Assembly (NCBI GenBank): GCA_002419135.1
Contig: DIFM01000038.1
Coordinates: forward strand, 1-64,000
Origin: Dehalococcoidia bacterium UBA5748
GTDB lineage: Bacteria > Chloroflexota > Dehalococcoidia > Dehalococcoidales > UBA5627
Direction of reading: 5' to 3'
DNA length: 64,000 nt
The notes beneath the pieces were generated by a model. It searched no databases, was not told the DNA's origin, and was given only the letters and a program-made list of their open reading frames with translations. Shown here piece by piece: positions 17,457 through 24,878 of the stretch (the stretch's first letter is position 1; every line of letters starts with the position of its first letter). A program made the translations under genes and the position numbers.

Positions 17457-18062
17457 ATGAAAATAATAGGTTTAACGGGCGGAATCGGAAGCGGCAAGAG
17501 CACGGTGGCAGGTTTTTTGGCAGAACTGGGCGCTGTAGTTCTGGATGCCGATAAAGTCGGGCATGAAATACTGGAAACCGATGACGAGGTGCAACAGGAA
17601 ATAGTCGATAACTTTGGCAAGCAGGTGCTCGACCACAAAGGACATATCGACCGTAAAAAACTGGCAAATATCGTTTTTAAAGACCGTGAGTCGCTGATAA
17701 AACTCAACCTGATTACCCACCCCCCTATTTACCGCCGCGCACAGGTTATCCTGAAGGGTTATCAAGCCGATGGCGTGGAAATAGTGGTAATTGATGCTCC
17801 GCTGCTAATCGAAGCCGGCTGGGCAACCAGAGTTGATGAGACCTGGCTAACTGTAGCACCGAAAGAAGTGATTATAGAACGACTCGAAAAGAGGGGTATG
17901 AAAAGAGAGGATATAGAATCCCGCATGAGGCTTCAGATATTGCCCGAGGATAGAGTGAAAGCGGCAAATATAATCATCGATACGGATGTGCCGCTTGATG
18001 ACTTGAAGAAAGCGATAGCTGATTTGTGGGATAAGGCTATAGTTGACACCAATCGTCGCTAG
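17457..18062 (+). CDS. coaE: dephospho-CoA kinase
   Basis: A 201-residue P-loop kinase doing the last step of coenzyme A synthesis (phosphorylation of dephospho-CoA). It has GLTGGIGSGKST at 5-16, DADKVGHEIL for the acceptor site, VIDAPLLIEAGW, and the lid region RLEKRGMKREDIESRM. The length is typical. It lies about 40 bp upstream of rplU on the same strand, so it may be transcribed together with the ribosomal protein genes. Confidence 0.94.
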   Translation: MKIIGLTGGIGSGKSTVAGFLAELGAVVLDADKVGHEILETDDEVQQEIVDNFGKQVLDHKGHIDRKKLANIVFKDRESLIKLNLITHPPIYRRAQVILKGYQADGVEIVVIDAPLLIEAGWATRVDETWLTVAPKEVIIERLEKRGMKREDIESRMRLQILPEDRVKAANIIIDTDVPLDDLKKAIADLWDKAIVDTNRR

Positions 18063-18088
18063 CTGATAGAATAAAGTGTTTTATTGAT

Positions 18089-18105
18089 GGAGGTTTACTG
18101 AGATT
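18089..18105 (+). promoter_or_regulatory. ribosome site and ATT start codon of rplU
   Basis: GGAGG (18089-18093), nine bases, then ATT (18103-18105). In this frame a TGA lies at 18085-18087 and the codons between are TGG AGG TTT ACT GAG ATT. No ATG, GTG or TTG is available before the conserved N-terminal YAIIETGGKQYKV. Confidence 0.75.
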
Positions 18106-18438
18106 TACGCAATAATTGAAACCGGTGGAAAACAGTATAAAGTTGCTCCCGGCAAAAGCATAAAGGTAGAGCGTCTGGCTGCTGCCGAAGGCGATACTGT
18201 CGAACTGGATAAGGTGTTACTGATTGCTGGTGAGCAGCAACAAATAGTCGGCAAACCCATTATAGAGGGAGCAAAAGTGGTTGCCAAAGTGAAAGGTCAA
18301 GGCAAAGATAAAAAAATCATTGTCTTCAAATACAAGAACAAGACGAGAAGCAGTAAAAAGACAGGTCATCGTCAGATGTATACCGAGCTGTCTATCGATG
18401 AAATTGTTCAACCGGAGGGTGTCTTAAATGGCTCATAA
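18103..18438 (+). CDS. rplU: 50S ribosomal protein L21
   Basis: A 111-residue protein of normal L21 length: an N-terminal YAIIETGGKQYKVAPG, the L21 core VERLAAAEGDTVELDKVLLI, and the C-terminal KKTGHRQMYTELSIDEI with the family's GHRQ signature. The start is taken as ATT 18103, because the next ATG (18214) would delete the conserved first 37 residues. The stop overlaps the rpmA start by 11 bases. L21 binds 23S rRNA in the large subunit, next to L20. Confidence 0.9.
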   Translation: MYAIIETGGKQYKVAPGKSIKVERLAAAEGDTVELDKVLLIAGEQQQIVGKPIIEGAKVVAKVKGQGKDKKIIVFKYKNKTRSSKKTGHRQMYTELSIDEIVQPEGVLNGS

Positions 18439-18682
18439 GAAGGGCGGAGGCTCTACACATAACGGTCGCGACAGCAAACCCAAAATGCTGGGCGTGAAAA
18501 GATATGCAGACGAAAAAGTAAATGCCGGTACGATTCTTGTCAGGCAAAGAGGTACTCGTATCAAACCGGGAAATAATGTCGGGGTCGGCAGAGATTATAC
18601 TATTTATGCTCTTATAGACGGAGTTGTTAAATACGAACCGACGACCAATAACAGAAGGAAGGTCAGCGTTTACGCTGGTTAG
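18428..18682 (+). CDS. rpmA: 50S ribosomal protein L27
   Basis: An 84-residue L27 with the invariant start MAHKKGGGSTHNGRDS and the core GTILVRQRGTRIKPGNNVGVGRDYTIYAL. Its N-terminus reaches the peptidyl-transferase centre. It starts directly with AHKKG and so lacks the cleaved extension of Firmicutes L27. In keeping with this, no Prp protease gene lies between rplU and rpmA. It overlaps rplU by 11 bases. Confidence 0.97.
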   Translation: MAHKKGGGSTHNGRDSKPKMLGVKRYADEKVNAGTILVRQRGTRIKPGNNVGVGRDYTIYALIDGVVKYEPTTNNRRKVSVYAG

Positions 18683-18688
18683 ATAATT

Positions 18689-18892
18689 ATGAAGGAAAAA
18701 ATTCATCCCGTTTACCATTCAGATGCCAAGGTTACATGTTCCTGCGGCAATGTATTTACTCTCGGTTCGACCAAGAAAGAAATGAAGGTCGAGCTTTGCA
18801 GCCAATGCCATCCGTTCTTTACGGGTGAGCGCAGAATCATCGATACCGCCGGACGTGTCGAACGCTTCAATCAGCGTTACAACAGAAAATAG
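18689..18892 (+). CDS. rpmE: 50S ribosomal protein L31, zinc-binding type
   Basis: A 67-residue L31 with the zinc ligands in TCSCGNVF and LCSQCHPFFTGE, hence the C+ form (RpmE rather than the zinc-free YkgM type). The tail GRVERFNQRYNRK is typical. It starts six bases after rpmA and ends the cluster before a strong terminator. Confidence 0.96.
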   Translation: MKEKIHPVYHSDAKVTCSCGNVFTLGSTKKEMKVELCSQCHPFFTGERRIIDTAGRVERFNQRYNRK

Positions 18893-18925
18893 TAACCGGT
18901 AGTACAAAAAAGCACAAAAGAAAGA

Positions 18926-18952
18926 GGCGGACCGAACAGTCCGCCCTTTTTT
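18926..18952 (+). terminator. Rho-independent terminator after rpmE
   Basis: The stem GGCGGAC / GTCCGCC has a six-base loop and is followed by six T. Confidence 0.88.
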
Positions 18953-19047
18953 ATTAGATGCCAGATTCAAGCTAGACCAATACACTGTATTCTATTGTTT
19001 GTAACATTTCATTATTGAGTATTTACCAGATTTTACAGAGAAATGTC

Positions 19048-19076
19048 TTGACATCTTGCGCATACCATATTAGATT
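19048..19076 (+). promoter_or_regulatory. promoter upstream of the nuclease-like gene
   Basis: TTGACA (19048-19053) is separated by 17 bases from TAGATT (19071-19076), 80 bases before the ATG. Confidence 0.5.
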
Positions 19077-19156
19077 ATTCATAAATATAAGAAAATGATC
19101 TGTACTGATAAATTTTTCCCAAAATAACATAGGTTGCCTATCAAAAGGAGAATTTT

Positions 19157-20293
19157 ATGACTGACGATTCTATCTATTTATTAAAAGATTCCGGGAATTT
19201 AGAGAAAGTTTTTAATCGAACATATGATAGCGAAGATCTATTACAGGAATTGATCGAAAAATATCCAGAATTACTAGCCGGGGAACAGATTAATCCGGAT
19301 GAACCTGTACGTTGGTTACTTATTAAGCGCGAAGCCGGTATACCTGATGGAGATAATCTATCTGACAGGTGGTCGGTTGATCATCTTCTTCTAGATCAGA
19401 ATGGGGTACCAACCTTCGTTGAAACCAAACGTAGTTCAGATACGCGAATAAGAAGAGAAGTTGTCGGTCAAATGTTAGACTATGCCGCAAATTCACAAAA
19501 ATACTGGCCAGTTAATCGTATTAGAGATTTTGCTTCATTACAATACAGTTTCTCAGATGGTGCTGACACGGCAATTCTGAAGTTAATTGGGAGAGATGGT
19601 GAACAGGATACTTCAGATATTGTTGAATCATTCTGGACAAAAGTAGAAGACAATCTTCGGAATGGTAAAATACGGTTATTTTTTGTGGCCGATCAACTTC
19701 CAGGAGAACTAAAAAGAATAATTGAGTTCTTAAACGAACAGATGAATAATGTTGAGGTCTTGGGTGTTGAATTACCTCAATTTGTAGGTTCTGATTTTCG
19801 TGCTCTGGTTCCTAGACTGATTGGACAAACAGAAATAATCAGGCAAACAAAGCAAAAAGCGAGAAGCAGCTCTAGAAAAACAAATCCAGAAGAGTTTCTT
19901 TTAAAGATTCCGGAATATTTAAGGCCTTTTTTAATAGAGTTGATATCTGAAGCAGAAAGGCAGGGAATGCAGATTTCCTGGGGAATCCAAGGATTTGGCC
20001 TTAGATTAGAAACCAATAATGGACATTTAATATCGTTATTTTATGGTTGGCCTGGGAATTCAGAAGGAGAGAATCCGCATATACAGGGATATGTAGGAAG
20101 TATTGAGGATGAAGATCTACGAAATGAGATAAAACAGAAATTTCTTTCTGTAGAAGGCACGATTCTTGCTGGCAAATACACTTTAGATCTTGATCTTGTC
20201 AATAATGATATTGAAAATGCTAAAAAACTGGTAGAAGTTTTGTGGAGTATAATTAAAGATCCGAGATTGAAAGGCCTTAAAATAAATTCATAA
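19157..20293 (+). CDS. PD-(D/E)XK nuclease-like protein of unknown role
   Basis: A 378-residue protein, ATG preceded by AAGGAG. The N-terminal half has a nuclease-fold signature: DHLLLDQNGVPTFVETKRSSD (about 76-96), with D, then E-T-K, followed by a helix VVGQMLDYAAN as in NucS/RecB-type PD-(D/E)XK domains. A linker rich in Lys/Arg/Ser (QKARSSSRK, about 232-240) leads to a second domain of about 135 residues with no recognised motif. Codon use is visibly more AT-rich than the ribosomal genes to the left. It has its own promoter and terminator, so it looks acquired. A defence or repair role is possible but not shown. Confidence 0.65.
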   Translation: MTDDSIYLLKDSGNLEKVFNRTYDSEDLLQELIEKYPELLAGEQINPDEPVRWLLIKREAGIPDGDNLSDRWSVDHLLLDQNGVPTFVETKRSSDTRIRREVVGQMLDYAANSQKYWPVNRIRDFASLQYSFSDGADTAILKLIGRDGEQDTSDIVESFWTKVEDNLRNGKIRLFFVADQLPGELKRIIEFLNEQMNNVEVLGVELPQFVGSDFRALVPRLIGQTEIIRQTKQKARSSSRKTNPEEFLLKIPEYLRPFLIELISEAERQGMQISWGIQGFGLRLETNNGHLISLFYGWPGNSEGENPHIQGYVGSIEDEDLRNEIKQKFLSVEGTILAGKYTLDLDLVNNDIENAKKLVEVLWSIIKDPRLKGLKINS

Positions 20294-20343
20294 TAATAGT
20301 TTAGGCATAGCTAATAGTTAAGCTTTACGGGCGTTAAAGAAAT

Positions 20344-20364
20344 TCCCCCGGCTAGGCCGGGGGA
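20344..20364. terminator. bidirectional terminator before hisI
   Basis: The stem TCCCCCGGC / GCCGGGGGA with a three-base loop is flanked by AAAGAAAT and ATTTCTTT, serving the nuclease-like gene and the convergent hisI. Confidence 0.85.
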
Positions 20365-20453
20365 TATTTCTTTAAGTGTATTCATCTGTGCAGTTCGACC
20401 AGGATAACAACCCTGCCTTAACGGTTACCCCGACCGTTATTGATAATCAACCG

Positions 20454-20777
20454 CTAAAAATCGGTTTCTATTTTAGTAAAGAAGCATGTTTTTGCACCGG
20501 TGTGGCATACCGGACCCATAGGTTTGGCTTTTACCAATACGGTATCGTTATCGCAGTCTATCCACATCTCTATTACCATAAGTTTGTTGCCGGAAGTGGC
20601 TCCCTTATTCCAGAGTTCCTGGCGGCTGCGGCTGTAAAACCAGACTTCGCCCTTAGTGCGAGTCAGTTCCAGGGATTTCGGATTCATATAACCGAGCATT
20701 AACACTTCACCGGTGTCGGCGTCCTGTATAACTGCCGGAAGCAGCCCCTGAGAATCGAGTTTAAGATTTTCTACCAA
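20454..20777 (-). CDS. hisI: phosphoribosyl-AMP cyclohydrolase
   Basis: A 107-residue stand-alone HisI, third step of histidine synthesis (opening of the purine ring of PR-AMP). It has the motifs GEVLMLGYMN, GEVWFYSRSRQELWNKGATSGN, the metal-binding DCDNDTVLVK and the zinc site GPVCHTGAKTCFF. It lacks the HisE domain that is fused in many bacteria. hisA lies 250 bp away on the same strand; the rest of the pathway is not here. Confidence 0.95.
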   Translation of the reverse strand: MVENLKLDSQGLLPAVIQDADTGEVLMLGYMNPKSLELTRTKGEVWFYSRSRQELWNKGATSGNKLMVIEMWIDCDNDTVLVKAKPMGPVCHTGAKTCFFTKIETDF

Positions 20778-20949
20778 AATATTATTTCTCCTTCTATATT
20801 TAATTTCTTTTATTTAAACCTGTTGTTATTGATATCCGCCCCAAGACTTTTTCCGATATAGAGCGACTCGGGGTAAGCACAAACATATTTTAAAAACCGT
20901 TCGTGGTCTTGCCCCAGTTTAACGCGGGACGAGCCCACACTTAGCCGAT

Positions 20950-20978
20950 CGTGGTGAGCCTGTCGAACCATAACGGCA
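20950..20978 (+). repeat. dispersed repeat, GTGAGCCTGTCGAAC family
   Basis: These 29 bases are identical to 55124-55152. Shorter relatives are at 22028-22050, 22985-23003 (reverse), 23292-23310 and 55370-55388. It lies in the hisI-hisA spacer (20778-21027), which holds no gene. Confidence 0.85.
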
Positions 20979-21027
20979 TCTTTATGCTACTTCCAAAACA
21001 GCGAACCGGATTGATATTATGTTATCG

Positions 21028-21744
21028 CTATTTATCCAGTTCATCAAGAGCCTGCTTTAAATTGATATCCTTGGTATAAAGCGCCTTTCCTATGATAGCA
21101 CCGGCGGCCCCTAATTTTTTAAGCAGTTTCAAATGAGTAATAGTGGATATACCGCCCGAAGCGATAACAGTAGCTTTTATGGAATTGACAAGCTCGAAAA
21201 GAGCCGTAAAATTGGGTTCCGTCAATGTTCCGTCACGCCGGATATCCGTAAAAACAAAACCCCTTACTCCCAGTTTCATCATATCACGGGCAAATTCCAC
21301 CGGTTCCCGACCGGTATCCAGTTTCCAGCCCCTGGTTGCCACTTTACCGTCTCTGGCATCGATACCGACAAATACGGACTTATTAAAGCATCGACAGGCC
21401 TCTTTTACCATTTGAGGGTCTTCAACAGCAGAAGTGCCGAGAATCACGCGGTCGACACCGCACTTCAACAGCTTGCCGATGGATTCCATATCACGAATAC
21501 CGCCGCCTACCTCAACAGGTATAAGTACCGAATTGGCGATTTCCGAAATGATTTCGAGGTTTTTCAGTTCACCGGCAGCCGCTCCGTCGAGGTCAACGAT
21601 ATGCAAACGCATAGCACCCAAAGATTGCCAGTTCATAGCCATACCTACCGGGTCGTCGGAAAAAACAGTTTCCATTCCGTAGTCACCCTGATAGAGGCGA
21701 ACACACTTTCCGCCGCGTATATCTATTGCCGGAATTATTTCCAT
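21028..21744 (-). CDS. hisA: HisA, ProFAR isomerase of histidine synthesis
   Basis: A 238-residue TIM barrel that isomerises ProFAR to PRFAR. The two phosphate-binding half-barrel motifs are visible: EVGGGIRDMESI (about 77) and IASGGISTITHL (about 197). Catalytic acids lie in PAIDIRGG (D7/D8 region) and FTDIRRDGT (about 166). ATG 21744 is chosen because GAGG lies nine bases upstream; an in-frame TTG at 21753 would overlap that site. The final residues match HisA rather than HisF. Confidence 0.94.
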   Translation of the reverse strand: MEIIPAIDIRGGKCVRLYQGDYGMETVFSDDPVGMAMNWQSLGAMRLHIVDLDGAAAGELKNLEIISEIANSVLIPVEVGGGIRDMESIGKLLKCGVDRVILGTSAVEDPQMVKEACRCFNKSVFVGIDARDGKVATRGWKLDTGREPVEFARDMMKLGVRGFVFTDIRRDGTLTEPNFTALFELVNSIKATVIASGGISTITHLKLLKKLGAAGAIIGKALYTKDINLKQALDELDK

Positions 21745-22066
21745 ATAATGCAACCTCGACTCTTTCCAGATACCTGAACAAGAATTATAACATAATATAC
21801 GTATTTAACGATAATAATTATGGGAAAAGGGGTTTTTATAAATTATGGTTGCTGAGGATAATACTTCTACGCCGCTATGGATTGAATAAGTCCGCTACGC
21901 ACGAAATTATAACTGTCATGCTGAATTCGTGAGAGACGAATAAAGCATCTGGGGCGAGGAGGAACCCCGATGAAGCGGGACCCCGGCGTCATTTATTCAA
22001 TAGCAGAGAAGGAAAAATAAATCCGTTCGTACTGAGCCTGTCGAAGTATGTTCCTGTTATTAATAA
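21745..22066. other. intergenic region with dispersed repeats, no gene
   Basis: No convincing reading frame. It contains a degenerate repeat of the GTGAGCCTGTCGAA family (22028-22050). A palindromic segment GGGGCGAGGAGGAACCCC and TTCGTGAGAGACGAA-like inverted sequences lie near 21930-21985. Confidence 0.6.
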
Positions 22067-22468
22067 TTACTCATTTTTTTCTGCGGGTGTATCGAAACGC
22101 GTTACCTTCAGTTTGATTCCGGTGTAACCGATGACAATCACCTCTTCACCCACAGCGATTTTTTCGGCAGAGTGCGCACCCCACAGCTCCCCCTGTATCT
22201 TAACCAGACCCTGCGGATTAATTTCTTCTACCGCAACTCCCCTCTTCCCTATAATAGCTTCTGGGTCGTTGACAGGTTCTCTTTGAAGTGCGCGGCTACT
22301 GGCTATAAATAAAAGCACTGATAATCCCAGCCATCCAATCATTATCAGTACAAGAACGATGACGGGCACGCTTACTCCATAGTTGGGTAAAACCATCAGG
22401 GCAATAACCGCAATGGCTATCTCCTCAAGGATTACGCTTATTATCGCCCATATCAGCCTGACTTTCAT
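22067..22468 (-). CDS. NfeD-like membrane protein with C-terminal OB fold
   Basis: A 133-residue protein with two hydrophobic helices (about 8-28 and 33-57). A short NfeD OB-fold domain follows: EAIIGKRGVAVEEINPQGLVKIQGELWGA, then EKIAVGEEVIVIGYTGIKLKVTRF. Short NfeD proteins work with stomatin/SPFH proteins in membrane domains. No SPFH gene is adjacent, which leaves its partner unknown. Confidence 0.82.
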   Translation of the reverse strand: MKVRLIWAIISVILEEIAIAVIALMVLPNYGVSVPVIVLVLIMIGWLGLSVLLFIASSRALQREPVNDPEAIIGKRGVAVEEINPQGLVKIQGELWGAHSAEKIAVGEEVIVIGYTGIKLKVTRFDTPAEKNE

Positions 22469-22655
22469 TGCAGATAATTATAGCACGTGCTGTTATGTTT
22501 AAGATTATTTTTATTCAGCCTGCAACCGTTGAATAGAAAACGCTTCGGACATTCCATAGGTCTTTATTAAAAAACAATTGGAGAGAAGTTGGACATTTTG
22601 ACGTTCTTTCGTTAATATAGAGATGATAAATTATATATTTAAGAAGAGGGTCTAA

Positions 22656-22895
22656 ATGAAGGTATCAGAGTATCTTTTTAGTGAGTACAAGGATTTAACC
22701 ACAAAATACGTCGCTGCCAGCCAGAGGCTCAGGGAGCTTTTACCCAGATTCACCGCTTTGAATCAGAGCGGAGAGGTGCCCAGTTCCACTTCCAGTAAAA
22801 ACCTTATACAGGAACTGGATAAAATCGAGGACGACCTGGAAGATGCAGCCTACAAAGTGCGTTGCATAAAACATACGCTGGTCAGCCTGCTCTAA
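22656..22895 (+). CDS. small helical protein of unknown function
   Basis: A 79-residue, largely helical protein (MKVSEYLFSEYKDLTTKYV..., then a coiled-coil-like tail with LIQELDKIEDDLEDAAYKV). It has a ribosome site (AGAGGG) before the ATG and its own terminator behind. There is no signal peptide or metal motif. It is not recognised as a family member. Confidence 0.65.
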   Translation: MKVSEYLFSEYKDLTTKYVAASQRLRELLPRFTALNQSGEVPSSTSSKNLIQELDKIEDDLEDAAYKVRCIKHTLVSLL

Positions 22896-22924
22896 ACCAC
22901 CGTTTTTCCAAAACACTCATATTG

Positions 22925-22949
22925 ATATCCCCTCTAATCGAGGGGATAT
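22925..22949 (+). terminator. terminator after the small helical protein
   Basis: A perfect ten-base stem, ATATCCCCTC / GAGGGGATAT, with a five-base loop is followed by TTTGTTT. Confidence 0.85.
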
Positions 22950-23070
22950 TTGTTTATAAATTGGCGACTGTTTTGCCTCATCGACGCTTCGACAAGCTCA
23001 GCAACTGTCTTATTACGGACTGTCATACCGGAATTCGTAAGGGTCAACTGCCGGGAAATGCTAAAATGTC

Positions 23071-23106
23071 TTTGCGAGACCCGATATATCGGGGTGAAGC
23101 AATCTC
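23071..23106 (-). repeat. TTGCTTCGC-type repeat with variable stem, copy A
   Basis: On the minus strand it reads GAGATTGCTTCAC, then a palindromic stem CCCGATA / TATCGGG, then CTCGCAA. The flanks are shared with 23197-23236 and 55226-55264, but the stem differs in each. The spacer 22950-23347 holds no gene. Confidence 0.8.
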
Positions 23107-23196
23107 AACCATTGAAGTCTTTTACTGATGCGTAAATTTATTACCGGTAACGATTTTCTTATTATGTGCGGGGTGGGGTAATCAAGTTGTATTGTA

Positions 23197-23236
23197 GAGA
23201 TTGCTTCGCTTTCCTTTAAGGAAAACTCGCAACGAC
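23197..23236 (+). repeat. TTGCTTCGC-type repeat with variable stem, copy B
   Basis: The flanks GAGATTGCTTCGC and ACTCGCAACGAC enclose the stem TTTCCTT / AAGGAAA. Confidence 0.8.
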
Positions 23237-23291
23237 AAAACTGCTTATCCTCTTTATATACACTGGGACAACAAAATGATAAAAAGACGCT

Positions 23292-23310
23292 CGTGGTGAG
23301 CCTGTCGAAC
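23292..23310 (+). repeat. dispersed repeat, GTGAGCCTGTCGAAC family
   Basis: CGTGGTGAGCCTGTCGAAC, 19 bases identical to the start of the copies at 20950 and 55124. Confidence 0.8.
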
Positions 23311-23347
23311 TATAGCGATGAGGATTATCTAAAGAAGGCCTGATATA

Positions 23348-23608
23348 TTAAGCCCCCAGCGCCTCCACCTCATCCCGCCTTAGCTCCCTGACCTTGCCTG
23401 CTGTCAGTGTACCCAGCTGCAAAGTACCCATCCTGATGCGTTTTAATGATTTTACAGTGAATCCCATCGCCTCGAACATACGCCGTACCTGATGTTTTCT
23501 GCCCTCGTGAATGGTGATGCTGTAATCCCCGCCTTTAAGACGCGTTATCCTTGCCGGATAGGTCATCCCGTCTTCCAGCATAATCCCTTTTTCGTTTCGA
23601 GTAGGGGA
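23348..23608 (-). pseudogene. C-terminal remnant of an RluB/RsuA-family pseudouridine synthase
   Basis: Only the last third of a 23S/16S rRNA pseudouridine synthase is present. GIMLEDGMTYPARI, YSITIHEGRKHQVRRMFEAMGF and LKRIRMGTLQLGTL match the C-terminal end of the family. The frame closes upstream at a TAA (23609-23611). The S4 domain and the catalytic GRLD segment are missing, and what lies beyond is the promoter of the next gene. Family length is about 240 residues; here at most 86 remain. A functional short protein starting at ATG 23581 is unlikely. Confidence 0.8.
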
Positions 23609-23630
23609 TTATTGTTTATCATTGGGGGTA

Positions 23631-23688
23631 TTGACAAACCCTCTATAAAGGTGTATGTTAGAAATAAATAACGTTAGAATTATATAAC
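23631..23688 (+). promoter_or_regulatory. promoter with two tandem 16-bp operator-like repeats
   Basis: TTGACA (23631-23636), 17 bases, TATGTT (23654-23659). Overlapping and following the -10 are two adjacent 16-base repeats at 23657-23672 and 23673-23688. Each has the form GTTAGAA-N-TA-N-ATAAC, with 14 of 16 bases equal and outer GTTA/TAAC dyad symmetry. The layout suits repression by the XRE protein encoded at 24331. Confidence 0.7.
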
Positions 23689-23703
23689 ATGGGGGCAAAT
23701 AGT

Positions 23704-24309
23704 ATGAAGAACAAGAAAACATTCTGGGCATTTATGCTGGTTGCCATTATTATTGCGATAATTTTTATCGCTTTAGAATTATATTCGCTTGCTGTTGTAA
23801 TTATTATAGGAGCTATAATTGCCGGACACCGTGAAATATGGTCATTGATAAGATACCGGAAAATGCCGCCGAACGATGAAAGGGTAAAAGAGAATATTAA
23901 TAAGTCAGTACGGAACAGCTTTTTAGCTTTCATTATTGTATCCTTGATAACAATATTATTGTATGTTACCGATGAACCTGTACAACCGCTGTTAGAGTAT
24001 TATCTCAGTGCTTTACTTTTGTCAGTTGGGGTAGTATATGTGATATCCTACTTATTTTATGACAGGATAGAAGCTAATTTAGGAAGCAGGGATATTAAGG
24101 CATTGAATATACTTGCTATATTTGAAGTGGTCTCGTTGGTTATTTTTATTCTCAATGCTTTATTTGTAAATACGGTATTTCCTGTGATAACGGATGAAAT
24201 ATTTACATTACATAAACTTATGCTTTATATTTCTCCAGTCGCATTTTCTCTGGGTATTATCGGCAGTTTGGTCATATTTGTTAAAGGATTATTAGTCAAA
24301 GCTTCATAA
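23704..24309 (+). CDS. multi-pass membrane protein paired with XRE regulator
   Basis: A 201-residue protein with about six hydrophobic helices and a cytoplasmic loop RYRKMPPNDERVKENI between helices 2 and 3. ATG 23704 is preceded by GGGGG eight bases upstream; an in-frame ATG at 23689 lies directly against the repeat. The organisation resembles DUF2178-type membrane proteins, which are often encoded beside small XRE regulators. The family call is by layout and loop style, not by a search. The gene is AT-rich compared with neighbours. Confidence 0.7.
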   Translation: MKNKKTFWAFMLVAIIIAIIFIALELYSLAVVIIIGAIIAGHREIWSLIRYRKMPPNDERVKENINKSVRNSFLAFIIVSLITILLYVTDEPVQPLLEYYLSALLLSVGVVYVISYLFYDRIEANLGSRDIKALNILAIFEVVSLVIFILNALFVNTVFPVITDEIFTLHKLMLYISPVAFSLGIIGSLVIFVKGLLVKAS

Positions 24310-24330
24310 ATAAGAGATCGGTTTAAAATT

Positions 24331-24531
24331 ATGAAAACGAAAATAAAGGAATACAGAGCCAAACTCAATATAACGCAGGAGAAGCTGGCCGAGATGGTCG
24401 ATGTCAGGCGGGAAACGATAATCTTTCTGGAGAAGGGGAAATACAATCCTTCATTGAGGCTGGCTTACAATATATCTAAAGCTTTGCAGGTAAATATAGA
24501 TGAACTGTTTATTTTCGACGATGAAGAATAA
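24331..24531 (+). CDS. small XRE-family (Cro/CI) regulator
   Basis: A 66-residue helix-turn-helix protein of the compact YozG/PlcR-like type: KIKEYRAKLNITQEKLAEMVDVRRETI, then LEKGKYNPSLRLAYNISKALQVNIDELF. It follows the membrane protein by 21 bases, in the same operon. By analogy with similar pairs it probably represses its own promoter at the tandem repeats near 23657. Confidence 0.9.
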   Translation: MKTKIKEYRAKLNITQEKLAEMVDVRRETIIFLEKGKYNPSLRLAYNISKALQVNIDELFIFDDEE

Positions 24532-24615
24532 TAGAGATGACAGGGGAATCACCATAGGGACGGGTATTTTTAGTCCCTAAAAATTTTGATACGCTTGATT
24601 AGCTCCACCCCACTG

Positions 24616-24652
24616 GATTCTTCGTCCACCTGCGGTGTCATCCAGAATGACA
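24616..24652 (-). repeat. TGTCATTCTG...GAAGAATC repeat, copy 1
   Basis: Reverse complement of 30324-30360 over 37 bases with one mismatch. The centre is the small palindrome CACC-GCA-GGTG. Confidence 0.85.
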
Positions 24653-24750
24653 GTTTACGAATTACTACTCTGCAGTTCTCTCTCTTTAGCAAAGGGAGAT
24701 TAAGAGGGATTTTGGCAAGTTATTCGAATGGATAGCACAATATGTGGGAA

Positions 24751-24793
24751 ATCTCCCTTACTCCCTCTTTGGAAAAGAGGGAGTAAGGGAGAT
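24751..24793. repeat. perfect 20-bp inverted repeat
   Basis: ATCTCCCTTACTCCCTCTTT pairs exactly with its complement across a three-base loop. It could act as a terminator for neither neighbour, since no T run follows. The spacer 24532-24878 otherwise holds only another degenerate copy (near 24685-24710) and no gene. Confidence 0.8.
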
Positions 24794-24878
24794 GTTTGGT
24801 ATTTGCCCCTTATCAACCTTGTCCCGTGAAGTCTTAACTCAACATCCGGGGTGGGATGGTTAACAAAGTAGCCGGTTT

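Noticed and set aside
18214..18438. A short 74-codon start for L21 at the first ATG
   Set aside because: It would delete the conserved first third of L21, while the upstream frame contains those residues and a good ribosome site.
21133..21777. Plus-strand frame of over 200 codons opposite hisA
   Set aside because: hisA is unmistakable on the other strand; this frame has no motif.
20950..23310. CRISPR array
   Set aside because: Repeats are irregularly spaced, in both orientations, and separated by genes; there are no uniform spacers and no cas genes.
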